Assembly: GCA_029959085.1 (NCBI GenBank)
Contig: JARWIR010000016.1
Coordinates: 11,205,441-11,269,440, forward strand
Source of the DNA: Nemophila menziesii
Taxonomy: Eukaryota; Streptophyta; Magnoliopsida; Boraginales; Hydrophyllaceae
Reading direction: 5' to 3'
Length of the DNA stretch: 64,000 bases
Position 1 is the stretch's first letter. Each line of letters starts with the position of its first letter. Below the pieces are notes generated by a model. The model searched no databases. It saw only the letters and a list, made by a program, of their open reading frames with translations, and was not told the DNA's origin. Both the position numbers and the translations under genes were made by a program. This document shows, in pieces, positions 45,901 to 56,667 of this stretch.

Positions 45901-46448
45901 AATGATCCATTACCGATGATATATGCTGCAATGCAAATGATGGGAGCTATATTATTGTCTTGACCAGATACAAAAGCAGCTCCCCGAACCTTAATTGACC
46001 AGTTTTTTCATTCCCGATATCTGAAGCTCTACTTCTGCCCACAATTCAAACCACTCAGGTCTATCAAAAAAAGCACTATACTTTATTGCGCTTTGTTAAT
46101 ATCTAAAAGGGTGCATTGGTCAAAGACTCAAAGGCTCCAGTCAAATTCAGTGGCAGAAGGGCCTCAAGGATGACCATTTGTCTCTTACCGAAAGAAATTC
46201 TCTACACGGAAAATAGTCTACCCATAGGCTAAGGTCCCTATATTTATTTTTTATAGTTAATAGCACTATAACTATTGAGTAATACATTATACAAAATAAC
46301 CTATATTTCTCATAAAAACAGCAAATATAGGTACATCTAATTTTTGCATAACAAGGGACCAAAATGGAAATATCAAACTACACCCTAATATTGCGAAACT
46401 TCTCCGACAAATTTTACCTGTTACACCCCGAGCACCATTGACAATATT
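45901..46448. other. Unassigned spacer
   Basis: Between two LINE fragments of opposite strand. The minus strand around 45930-46060 has coding-like stretches (for example PEWFELWAEVELQISGMK), but no frame holds together and I do not recognise them. No gene is called. Confidence 0.35.
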
Positions 46449-47020
46449 ATGAAAATAACAAAGAGCAATCTAACGACAATAATATCCTTGATGAGGATCG
46501 GGAGTTTTAAGCTAGAGTTGGGCTTAATTTATAGGAATATTCTTTATGGAGATACTAGTGTGCTTCATAAAGAGAAAAAAATAAGAGAAAAATTATATGA
46601 TTTGCTTGAAATTCAAGAGGCATTCTTACAGCAAAAATCTAGAATTGTGTGGGTTCAGGAAATTGATTGTGGCACAAATCTTTTACCATAAAAGTATAAA
46701 AGCCAGGGTGATCGGGAATAGAGTTTCTTCTCTTGTGTTAGATGATGGGGATCAAATCAAGAAAAGCTTTGTGAATTACTATGAAATTATGATTGGAAAA
46801 GATGACTTCAATGAGGAATTTGTATCAAATGAGTGTCTTAAAGCACTTCTGAAAATAGAATTGAGTAGTGAGTATCAATTCTTGTGTTGATAGGTTTACT
46901 AGTGCTTTCTATAAGCATGTTTTAATGGATGTGTGTTGCAATAAAAAATGTTTTCAGGTCTCATTTTCTCTTGAAGAATATGCTGAAACACTGGGGTTTC
47001 ATATGAGCTTTTTCAGTGGA
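46449..47020 (+). pseudogene. LINE reverse transcriptase N-terminal fragment
   Basis: Pieces in three frames: a region with GDTSVLHKE (compare GDKNTSYFH-type blocks of plant LINEs), one with LVLDDGDQIKKSFVNYYE, and one with FTSAFYKH, the end of the PDGFTSAFYK block. This is the segment upstream of the RT palm. It is cut by the hAT-like element at 47029. Confidence 0.65.
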
Positions 47021-47028
47021 GTAGGATG

Positions 47029-47754
47029 CCGTGGCGAAGCCAGAAACATATATGAGGGTAGGCTTTATCATAGATGAAAGGATTAGAGACAATATCACTA
47101 ATTTTTATTTTTATTTTAGTATTTTACAAAAATATATAAAACTAGTAATTTATTTGAAAACACAACTCAATATTAAAAAATATAAATTCTATGATTTTCT
47201 TTTTTAAATTCTAGGATATAATATGTTCAACTAATGTTTTTGTGAAAAGACAATAGTTAAATAATTCATAATAATTTAAATAAATAAATTCAGAAATTTC
47301 TTATATATTTCGAGTTAATTGGGGTTATTCTTTCCAAATATATGCTTCAATATTTGTATTTTTTGAGTTAGAATATATTTTGTATGCGATAAGTTAGTGA
47401 AAATAAAAAAAGTAATGATTGTGAAGTAAAATATATCAAATTTTTTATTTGGAATAAGGAGAAAAATATCTAAGAAATGTAAAATATTAAATCATATAAA
47501 AAAATTATAACAATTTTGAATAATAAATATAAATTTGACTTTAAATTTATAAATAATTTCATCATATATATTTATATAAATAAATAATAATTACATGATT
47601 GAGAGTTAAAAAACCTTAAATTGTTGATTTTTGTATTTTTTTTAATTAAAGAATAAGCATTTTATTATATAGATAACCGTATTAATAGTGCATTAATTTT
47701 TTTAAGTTGAGGGTGGGCTTAAGCACACCCATTGTTAAGGTAGATCCGCCAATG
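47029..47754. mobile_element. hAT-like non-autonomous element with 8-bp duplication
   Basis: Flanked by a perfect 8-bp direct repeat GTAGGATG (47021-47028 and 47755-47762). The ends CCGTGGCGAAGCCAG and, inverted, CATTGGCGGATCTAC share the TGGCG core of the CAGTGGCGGAGCCAG-type hAT terminus. The 726-bp interior is very AT-rich and non-coding. It inserted in a LINE fragment. Confidence 0.85.
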
Positions 47755-47924
47755 GTAGGATGTGTGATACTACACCCTCCTAATTTTTTGATATAAATGG
47801 TGAGATTACAGGATTTTTTTTAAAGGGATGAGAGGTATGAGTCACTCCACTTTCTCTTTACTTATTTGTTATATGTATGCAAGCATTTTCTACAATATTG
47901 AATCAAGTGGGCGGTGTAACTATG

Positions 47925-48375
47925 AAATCAGGAAAACTAAGCTAACTAAGAACTCAACAAACACAGGAATACTTACGATGCATTGTTTCTCTTAGACAAG
48001 TTCAGATTTATTGGGCAATGTAACTAGGCTTTGGTGAACATACTATGTCAAGTTACATAAGTATGCCACGTCACATAAATAACTAAATCATCGCTAAAAC
48101 GCATAACAATTAACCAAGTATTCATAACCCAAAATATGCGAACTACCAGTAATCTATATGCTTCAAATGTTTTACACTATGATTATGATAAAGGGTGAAA
48201 TGGTTAATACAATTAACTCGGATTCAAGACTACACACTTAGATATCTCGTAGTCTAATAGAAAAGCAAATAGGTTTATCTACTCCATAGTCCATATAAAT
48301 AATAATTAAAGGCTATATAGGTTATGCAACCAACGGGTATCTTCCGATCCATATTGTCCTTACAAAAATATGGGC
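47925..48375. repeat. Dispersed repeat, copy 2 (uninterrupted)
   Basis: Corresponds to 32775-33800 without the 542-bp LTR-like insertion; at the empty site it reads CCACGTCACATAAATAAC. Useful as the pre-insertion reference. Confidence 0.85.
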
Positions 48376-49199
48376 TCTTTCCCAACCTCACTTCCTATTT
48401 CTAAGTTCATGCAATAGATGGGTAATCCGGAAGATAAGTAAAAGTATCAGATACGTATTTAAGTACAATAAATTATAAATATTACGACACAATTAACCAA
48501 ACTCAAACAACAATAAATTGTCCCAAAAATTCATGAATCAATATCAATAATATCTCAAGGTTCTATTTCAAGTATCCAATACTTCTCCTGTTCCACTAAA
48601 ATTGTCAATTTACTAAAAATAATGTTCTAAATTTATCGTACACTCATCAACAAGACACTTTTTTTCTACTTTTTTCACTATTACCCTTATTAAAATATTA
48701 AAATTTATATTTCAATACATATTTAAAATATCAAGATACTTTATTAGGGATATTTTATAATGATGAATACATTTATTATGTTATTAGGGATCGAATATCA
48801 TTGGAGTCAAAATGACTCCGAGTCCAAAGTGGCTTTCTCATGTACTCAAAAAAAATATATGTGAAAAGTTAAGTAGACAAATTTAGTGAAACGAAGAAAA
48901 TAATCATTAACCAAACTCAATTAAACAATAAATAATAATTGTCCCAAATTCATTAATCAATAGGAATAATATCTCATACTTTTATTTCAAGTATCCAAAA
49001 CTATTGACTCAATAAATATATATAAAGGAAAAAAATGCATACGGAATGGGGTATCATATGAAACTAAGTAGGTAACCTATGATCTTGATCTAGATAGGAA
49101 GGAAAGTTTAAGTAGTAAAAATATGAGAATGGCTCAAGTTATGAAGTAACTATCAAAGTGAAAGAATCAAAGGTTGAATTGTACATCATAATATACGAA
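48376..49199. other. Gene-free AT-rich DNA
   Basis: Two related blocks containing AACCAAACTCAA and ATAATAAATTGTCCCAAA, then TCATNAATCAATA, occur at about 48498 and 48908, so part of this is an old tandem duplication about 410 bp apart. No gene is supported. Confidence 0.45.
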
Positions 49200-50200
49200 A
49201 TATCTAAATGAAATTTAGAGAAAGTTTCAATTCTATGCATTAACGACCGCTATTGTCAACATACTTGGCTCTTTTGGAAAAACTTATCCCAATCAAGAGT
49301 TTTGTAGAAAAATCTTGGATGTCCTAAAAGAATACAAGACTAAGGTGGCTGATATTATTAAGACAAAAAATCTGTCAACAATGACCACTCACAAGCTTAT
49401 TTACAACCCAATAACGAAATAGATAGATCTTGATCAAGAGAAAATGAGAGATGAAGAGAAAAAACAAAAATACAAGAAAAATCTCTCTTTTCACACTCAA
49501 GTTCGAAAGAAAGAAAAAATTGTTATTGTTGTATCCGAAGAGGAAGAGCCAATCGACGGGCTCAAAATCTTCCTTGCTCGTTCCTCTCCGATGAAACAAT
49601 TGCCATGTATGCTGAGAAATGTATAAGTCACACGTGACACAAGGATCAAGGAGGCTCTAACAAATAAACGAAGAATTATATCAAGGATTATTAAAAGGAA
49701 GAACCGGTTGACAAAAAAAAAGGAAGAACCAACATGCTATTGCTACTAAAATGGACACATTAAACTTAATTGTCTAAATATTCACAAACGCAAACAAAGA
49801 AAAACATTAAATTCTACTTGGGACGATGAAATATCAAATTAAAGTGAAGAGAATGATTATGTATTCAACTATGTCGCTTTCATGGCCATAGAAAAAGAAG
49901 ATTAAAAATATAAGGTAACTTCTAACTATACCTTGTATTTATCTCAAGATAATTAAGATGAGAATATATAAATTAGAAATTATGATTCTTTTTTTTTTAA
50001 TTACAAGAACACTCAATTAACTAAAGATCTTCAAGAACTTTAAAAACGAAATTATGAGTTTGAATTTTTTTTTGTTACAACATTTTTTGAAAAATCATGA
50101 TAAACTTGAAGATGCGAACTCCCTTATTTCAAATAAAAATATCTTGCTTTTGAAAAAAGTAAAAGATCTTGAAGAAATTGTTCTCAATTTTATTGAAGGC
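49200..50200 (+). pseudogene. Copia-type gag remnant
   Basis: A UBN2/gag-like stretch near 49210-49420 reads like LGKTYPNQEFCRKILDVL and LSTMTTHKL. It continues into a Lys/Glu-rich segment (49445-49625) and a degraded zinc-knuckle-like GHIKLNCLN (about 49750). Several stops. No LTRs or pol were found. Confidence 0.55.
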
Positions 50201-51329
50201 TAAAACAACTTTGATTTAGATCCCGTTTAGAAGTCTTTTTTCAAAGTGTTTTTCTTCAAAAATTCTATAAGTAGTAATTTTATTGAAAAGTAGTTGGTAG
50301 TTTAACTATTATAATATAAATTTTTTATATGATACTAAAACACCTTTTTTGGCTACCTAATAAAAAAAATTATTATATTCTTATAATTTTAATATCATAA
50401 TAAAATTAAGAATGATAAAAAAATATTCATATTAAAGTTATATTTCAAATAAGGGTTATAAACCCAACAAGTCAATGACCCTGGCTATCAAGTCCAACCC
50501 ATCCCAAAGTCCAGATTACCCCCACACTTTGAGAAATGACATTTACACTTACAATAAAAAAAATTCCCGATTACATGCAAGCAGTCCAATCGTTTCAAAT
50601 AAAAAACAAAAGCAGCCCAAACCGTTTCATCAAACAAAAGATGTAACCCATCGTTTCCCACAAGCAAGCCAAACAAAACCCTTGCGACCATAAAGACAAA
50701 GAATGAGCCACTACCCATCAACAGAGAGAGAATTGAAAAGACAAAGAAGGAGTCGCAACCCATTGACTAAGTAACTAGAGGTATTTTTGCTTTACTTTAC
50801 GATGGTGAGCGTGAAATGAAGGTGTTTTGATAATGGATGTCTAGGTAAAAATGGTAGGTAATGGGTGTGATTAGGTCCCGTTAAAAACTCATACGGTGGT
50901 TACATGATAGGTTGTGTACTACGTGAGGGTTTGTATATGGAATGGTTTTTGTAAAATTTCTGTTTCATGTGTCTAGCTAGGTTGTAGAGTCTTTGGTTTG
51001 TATATGTTGAGCAGTATTTGTGTGTTAACCGATTATATTTCCTTGGCACACCATTGCTATGTAGTGATACACCACTAGTATTATGGAAAAAACAGGGTTT
51101 ATAGAACACTTTATGGTCCGTGTATGGGATTTCCTTGAGTTGTTGATTTTATGGGTTGCCCAATTATGTGGACCATTTATTTTTCCCCCATTGTTATGTT
51201 GTGCGTGAGTAGGTAACTGTAATGATAGAAAGCATATGTGAAAAGATTGTTGTGTAACCCATCGTTGTGCGAGTTATTGATATACCGTGATATACATAAA
51301 TAGGGAAGGCTTCTTCATACTGTAACAAG
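50201..51329. other. Unassigned DNA
   Basis: AT-rich to about 50460, then more balanced. Short open frames on both strands at 50475-50763 have no recognised domain. No gene is called. Confidence 0.4.
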
Positions 51330-52547
51330 TTGAATGCATTTGTTTGTAGTGGACGCAGGGACGTGAAAATCCAGTACAGATCCTCGCTCGAGGCTCCGTT
51401 CACCGTGTTGAATAGTAACAAGGTGAAGGTGGAGCATGTGGAAATGTGTCGTGTCTTGCCGTTTTATATGATGATTCTGGGGATACATGCTACAAGGAGG
51501 GATGTCGAAGGTTTTAAGAAGGGCCGGAAGTATGTATATGAGATTTTGAGGCGATACAGCTCAAAGCATTCAAAATAGGAAGGAAATTACTTAATCTAAT
51601 ACCGAACGATAAAAGATAAATACTAGGTGTTGAGGGGGGGAGAAAAAAGTCCCGAACCTTAATGCAAAGATTAGCGAGAACTATGATTGGTTCGACCGAA
51701 GGTTCCCTAACATTACCGGTCAACTAAGTCAATACCATATGAAGAAGATGATCACTGAGGTGTTGGATGTTCAATCTCATACGGGCGAGACGATGAAAAT
51801 CTTTGTCATATTTATGGGAATCATTTCCATGTCTACGGTGTTTAATCCAACCAGTTCACGCACACCAAAGTGGCTAATGAGGGTGTGCGAAGACCTAGAA
51901 CATATCTGTAATTATGATTGGGAAACCTACATTGCTGAGTGTGTGATGAATCCCATCAATTCGGGATCAATAAACCATATATCGGGATGCATGAGTGTGT
52001 TTTTGGCAAGTATTTATTATAGATTAGTCTTTGTGTTTCGTAACTTAATACAAAAAACCCGAATGTCGGCTAACCTAACTCAAATTTGCAGCCCTGGTTT
52101 TGTAAACATGTGACGATGTTGAGCGCCAAAGTATCACGATCACTATCCAAGGTTCTTGAAATGGAAGATTAGATTTGCCACGAAGAATCCTTTCAGCGAA
52201 ACGATCAACAGGTTTAAGGGACACTGGGTAAACAACACATTTTTAGTAAAGTACTGTAATATCTCATACGCATCCTTAAATTCACGTGCGTGTTCATGCA
52301 GGTTAATGACCTTGAACTCTGAATGACACTGGCAGAGCAATTGTTTGAGCAACAATATGCACAACCAGTGGAGAAAAGTCATATAGCTGGTGTGGTTGTT
52401 GAAGATGGAACGGCAGTTGATACGATGGTGGGTTTGACAGAGCCCCTCGAACCAACATGTGGTGTGATGGTTAACACAGTGTTGGATGCGAAAACCACGG
52501 GGCCAGTGAACCTGGTGGCAGGATCAGAGTGTAGTAAGCCCATTTAA
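51330..52547 (+). pseudogene. Transposon-associated protein fragments of unknown family
   Basis: Three plus-strand fragments: 51330-51578, 51739-52113 and 52323-52547. The middle one (VFNPTSSRTPKWLMRVCEDLEHICNYDW...SGCMSVFLASIYY) has the pattern of the plant domain found in transposons next to Ulp1-like proteases and mobile-domain proteins: a 'storage-site' strand, then YNW, then GC...L..LY. Frame changes and stops separate the fragments. No transposase core or element ends were seen, so the class is a guess. Confidence 0.35.
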
Positions 52548-54120
52548 TGGGTTGAATGGTATCGGTGTTGAGTGGTTCTATAGGATGATGTTATGAGTGA
52601 TGAGGGTTCAAAATATCGTGTGCAGATAGCACAAACACCAAGATCGTTGATTGTAGATAAACATCTCAACCAGATGGATGAACCAGCTGTTAATGTTGTT
52701 AATCGATACATTTTATTGACCATGGAGTCGCGTAAACATGTAGAGGACCTGGGGTCAATCAACCAATCAATTTAGAAAGGATAGAAGAAGTAGATAAAGT
52801 TAGCCATGACAGTTGATGAGTGTCGAGTCTGAACAAGATGAACTACGCAAGAAGATCAGGAAAGATGAAGTGGTTGGCGACCCAACAGAGATTTAAAAGT
52901 TGAAGGACAAGATTGTGCGTTTGAAGTATGATATGGACTGGTTACGTAACACAAGTAAAGCAACTCCAAAAACAATGGATGTCAAAGGAAAGACCGTAAA
53001 GTACCGCAAAAATCATTGAGTGGTGCAGTTAGTGAGCTAGTTGCGATAAGGCAAGCGTACAATGTTGCTACAGATGAGTTGATACGCTTGAAAGGTTGGA
53101 ATGGTGTGTAGTATGAGGGGACGTCTTCAAGTAGTGGTGTGGTTGATGACGGGAAGTTTGTTGAAAAATATGAAAAAGTGGTTGAAGCACCGAATGATTT
53201 GGCTTGTGAGGGTATTGAAGGGATGGTGGACATTGAATCGGATATTGGAAAGGATACATAATTTGTTAAGGACTCCACCGTGTTAACGTTAGCTCAGATA
53301 GTGTGTTTGAGGTCTCAATAGAGGATAGCCTGGAGAAAAAGAAAAGAAAACATGATAGCAAGTCGTTATAAAGACGTAGTATCAAAACCAGCGTGTGATA
53401 ATGACAGTGATTTTGTACACTCTAGTAATGAGTCGGGTTATGATGATGTGGAGGTGGTAGAGGAAGGTAGATACGTTAATGTTGGTAGTGAATGAGATGG
53501 ATAGAGAGTTGTGAAGGTGGAACAAGGGCCCAGTCAAGAGGACGACAAACATGGGCAAAAGAAGTGGTGAAAAAAATAAAGTGGAAAACGGTCACCCCTA
53601 ACTCCTTAAGTCGGGCGATCAAGAAGACCGACACGACGGGTTGAAAGAAAGCTGTGGCCCGGATTTTATCATGCCGACAAAGAAGAAGACGAGGGTCGAT
53701 GGAACACAAAAGATGATGATAATCCAATCCACTAATAAAAACCCCTGGAGCACCTGGACGGTGATGAACCATACGATGTGTAGGCGATAATGGTGATGGA
53801 TCTAGATCTGCAACGACGCTAAACAGATCTGTTCATCTGTGGTGGTGGTGTCTTCTTATCCATGAAATGGAGGAACGTGAGATCTTCGGTGGTGAAGCAG
53901 GTTATGGCTTCGGTGGAAATGGTTTGTGAGATGCGGGGTTCTTCTTTTCAGTTCGGAGACATGAGAGATGGAGAGGAGAGATGGAGAAGAGAGAGGAAAG
54001 AGGAGAGAGAGAGAGAGGGTGCAGAGAGTGAAGAGACGGAGAAGAGGACGAGAATGGATGTGTAACAATAATAGGGTTGTGATTTTAGATTGAGTTTTCC
54101 ACTGTAATAAAGACTGATTG
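52548..54120. other. Unassigned, possibly 3' part of the same unknown element
   Basis: G/A-rich sequence with short open plus-strand frames rich in Glu, Lys and Val and coiled-coil-like pieces (about 52830-53000). A purine-rich block lies at 53960-54050. No domain is recognised. Confidence 0.35.
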
Positions 54121-54161
54121 GGGGAGGGGGGGAGGGGAGGGGGGGGGGGGGGGGGGGGGGG
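54121..54161. repeat. G-rich tract
   Basis: G runs interrupted by single A, then about 23 consecutive G up to 54161. Could form a G-quadruplex, or reflect a homopolymer sequencing artefact. Confidence 0.85.
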
Positions 54162-55070
54162 TGTATTTTGGGTCTTTTGGGTTTCTCTAACTAGCTAGCT
54201 AATGAGAGACCTTATATTATTAACTTATATGTTGTTTGGGATCTTATTTATAATTCCCCCATAAGTAAATTGCTCTATCATGTCTCCGTCAGCCTTCCAT
54301 GACTATCACATTTCTAAGTTCTAACCGCGCGAGAGTAGAGATTTTCATTTTAGGTGTTTTTCTCACTTCGTCTCATCGACCAAATCACTCACCCTGTCCT
54401 TGTTGAAATTATTTCATTAGACCGTGAACAATGGTAACGTGTATTTAAGAAAAGCCCAAACCAAATTCATTTGAAAGCATTAATAATCGATGTTAACAAG
54501 TGAGCATAATACTTTAAAAAATTGGATCCAGTAACAATCCCCACAATCGTTTGGTTCCAGTCCATTAACTAAACAACAGAAAATGCAACGATTTAAGCAT
54601 AATGCTCACTAAAATCAAATCGTTTTCGAGGAAAATAAGGACAAGATACATAATAAAACACCATTAGAGAAACACATCGTCATTTTATTTGCACTTTTTA
54701 ATGTTCCACGGACAATGCCACCCACCTGCCTCCCTTGACTAACTATTATTAATATCCAAGTGATATCTTACTTGTATCATTCCTCAACTTAATTTTTTAG
54801 TGCGGATAGTGGAGTTGATTATATATTTAAAATATATTCCTTTTTAAATAGATTTTTTCACAAGTATATAAAGCCTTCAATCTAACATACCATTACATCC
54901 AATTCATTTCAATCGAAAATAGTCCTCTTCCATTCAATTTATCTCGAAGCCAATATCCCATCATTTAATAATTAAGATATTTTTGTGTCCGATAACAAAA
55001 CTAATTGTTATACATTTGTGAGTTGTTTAGTATTTGAGTCTTCTATATTAAGTATTCTCGGACTTATAAC
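54162..55070. other. Upstream region of the ERF gene
   Basis: About 900 bp with no coding signal, containing the likely core promoter of the ERF gene. TATATAAAG at 54866-54874 is the best TATA candidate. Confidence 0.5.
54866..54874 (+). promoter_or_regulatory. Candidate TATA box of the ERF gene
   Basis: TATATAAAG lies 197 bp before the ATG at 55071, which would give a 5' UTR of roughly 165 nt. It is chosen because it is the only strong TATA consensus close upstream. No expression evidence is available. Confidence 0.45.
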
Positions 55071-55487
55071 ATGGAAAATTTCCCTCAACTACTTATAAAA
55101 AATCCATACAAAAGAAGCTCTAGACATTCTTCTGGATACCTTGGTGTACGTAGGAGACCATGGGGAAGATATGCTGCTGAGATTAGAAATCCACACACTA
55201 AAGAAAGGCATTGGTTAGGCACATTTGACACTGCCGAAGACGCTGCATTTGCTTATGACTTTTCATCCATTGCTTTTAGTGGGATTGAGAAAGCTCGTAC
55301 AAATTTCATTTATCCTATTATTGCTATTTCCTCACCCCATCCTCTTCCACCACCACCACCACCACCTCCACCACCACCTCCACCGGAATATGAAGAAGGT
55401 GATACGAATTGCGTCGAGATTAATGATGTTGAAGATGATGAGTCACTTTTCATTGCATCTATCTTGCAAAGCTTTTCGACAATCTAA
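55071..55487 (+). CDS. AP2/ERF transcription factor, ERF type
   Basis: An intronless gene for 138 residues. The single AP2 DNA-binding domain (about residues 22-80) has [18 protein letters not shown], the [16 protein letters not shown] helix with ERF-type Ala and Asp, and the closing RTNF. The RYAAEIR...[14 protein letters not shown] wording is closest to ERF group VIII members such as LEAFY PETIOLE and related ERFs, which act in shoot and organ development; the exact subgroup is inference. After the domain come 13 consecutive prolines (residues 93-105) and an acidic tail (EYEEGD...DVEDDE) ending [13 protein letters not shown], which may activate transcription. No EAR repression motif was seen. 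It is shorter than most of its group (usually 180 or more residues) but has no sign of truncation. Confidence 0.93.
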   Translation: MENFPQLLIKNPYKRSSRHSSGYLGVRRRPWGRYAAEIRNPHTKERHWLGTFDTAEDAAFAYDFSSIAFSGIEKARTNFIYPIIAISSPHPLPPPPPPPPPPPPPEYEEGDTNCVEINDVEDDESLFIASILQSFSTI

Positions 55488-55638
55488 TGCCATGAAAAAG
55501 TTGGCAAGTTGAGAAACGGAAATATTATTGAATTATATTTTTTCTAATCGTCTTTTATTTTTAATTATGTTACACAATTAAGAAATATATAAAAAATGAA
55601 TGAATAGTGAGTTTTTCTTACACTACATTCTTTGTTTC

Positions 55639-55917
55639 CACTACAAAAAATAGTATTTTATAGCGGCAAAAAATTTAACACTAAAAATTTTAATTTTGCC
55701 GCTAATAGTCGTTATTTGTCGCCTCTATAAGTTTCTCGCTAAAAATACCGTTAGTAGCAAATTATTTGTTTTTGCCTCTATTAACTTTATCTTTAGCGGC
55801 AAACATTGCCGCTAAAAATATAATTAGAGGCCATTTTGGTTTTTAAAAATATCATTAGAGGTCATTTTAGTTGTTGCCGCAATAGTTTTCCCGCTAATGC
55901 TACTATTTTTTGTAGTG
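55639..55917. mobile_element. CACTA-like MITE
   Basis: 279 bp with perfect 17-bp inverted ends CACTACAAAAAATAGTA. Sub-terminal GCCGCTAA/TTAGCGGC repeats occur inside in both orientations, the small-scale equivalent of a CACTA terminal array. The flanks TTC/TCC may be an imperfect 3-bp duplication. It lies about 150 bp after the ERF stop codon. The motifs differ from the ACCGACGAC arrays of the large CACTA element, so it belongs to another family. Confidence 0.85.
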
Positions 55918-56181
55918 TCCAATTTGCAAATTATTTTCATACATTACTGAAAACATGGGTGTTTACATCTCTATAGTATCCGTTAAACTTTCCCTAGAAT
56001 ATTGATGTTAAAAATGTTCCTTTTAAATATAATTCGGTTGTGTGGGTATGAGATGGAACCGAAGTAGGTTGGGAGAGGGATCATTATCTTCCGTGTAGAC
56101 TGTAGACTCGTAACTACATATTGTTTTTTTATCTAAATTTTTGTATAATACTTAGTAATGTTTTTTGGTTAGCTAATAAAA

Positions 56182-56404
56182 GAGTAATGCTATTTGTCAC
56201 CCATAATTCTTTTACCTTTTTTTATCTTCTACATGTCAAATTGCATAGCATATAATTATTTTATTCTTTAAATTAAATATTTTCTTAATTTTTTTTAATT
56301 ATGTTATTCTTTAAATATTATTCCTTACATGTCATGCTATGTAATTTGTCATTTAGGAGGTAACAAAAGAGTAAAAAGAATAGGGATGATAAATATTATT
56401 ACTC
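56182..56404. mobile_element. Mutator-like MITE of a second family
   Basis: 223 bp. The left end GAGTAATGCTATTTGTCACC is inverted relative to the right end (GATGATAAATATTATTACTC) with several mismatches. Flanks CTAATAAAA (56173-56181) and CTAATAATA (56405-56413) match at eight of nine bases. Its ends share only the first bases with the family at 7575 and 56493. Confidence 0.7.
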
Positions 56405-56492
56405 CTAATAATACGTTTTTTTATGAAAAAACCAAATATAATTTTATGTACTAGGAGTTTTTGATCAAACGAGAGTCCCCTATAAATTAAAG

Positions 56493-56658
56493 GGGTAATG
56501 ATATATACCACCCAAAATTATACCACCCAATCCAATGACATGATGTGAATTGGTAGGCAATAGATCCTTAATTTATTTTCTTAATTTGATTTAAGATTTA
56601 TTGCCAACCAATTCACGCAACATCATGGGTAGTATTTGGGTAGTATATATCATTAATC
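56493..56658. mobile_element. Mutator-like MITE, copy 2 of the 7575 family
   Basis: 166 bp with inverted ends (GGGTAATGATATATACC and GGTAGTATATATCATTAATC) and a perfect 9-bp duplication AAATTAAAG (56484-56492 and 56659-56667). The interior shares GATGTGAATTGGT and CCAACCAATTCACGC with copy 1 at 7575-7755. Confidence 0.9.
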
Positions 56659-56667
56659 AAATTAAAG

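Noticed and set aside
53856..54068. Overlapping sense and antisense frames near 53.9-54.1 kb as small genes
   Set aside because: They arise from purine-rich GAGAGA-type sequence and have no homology signal or conserved start.
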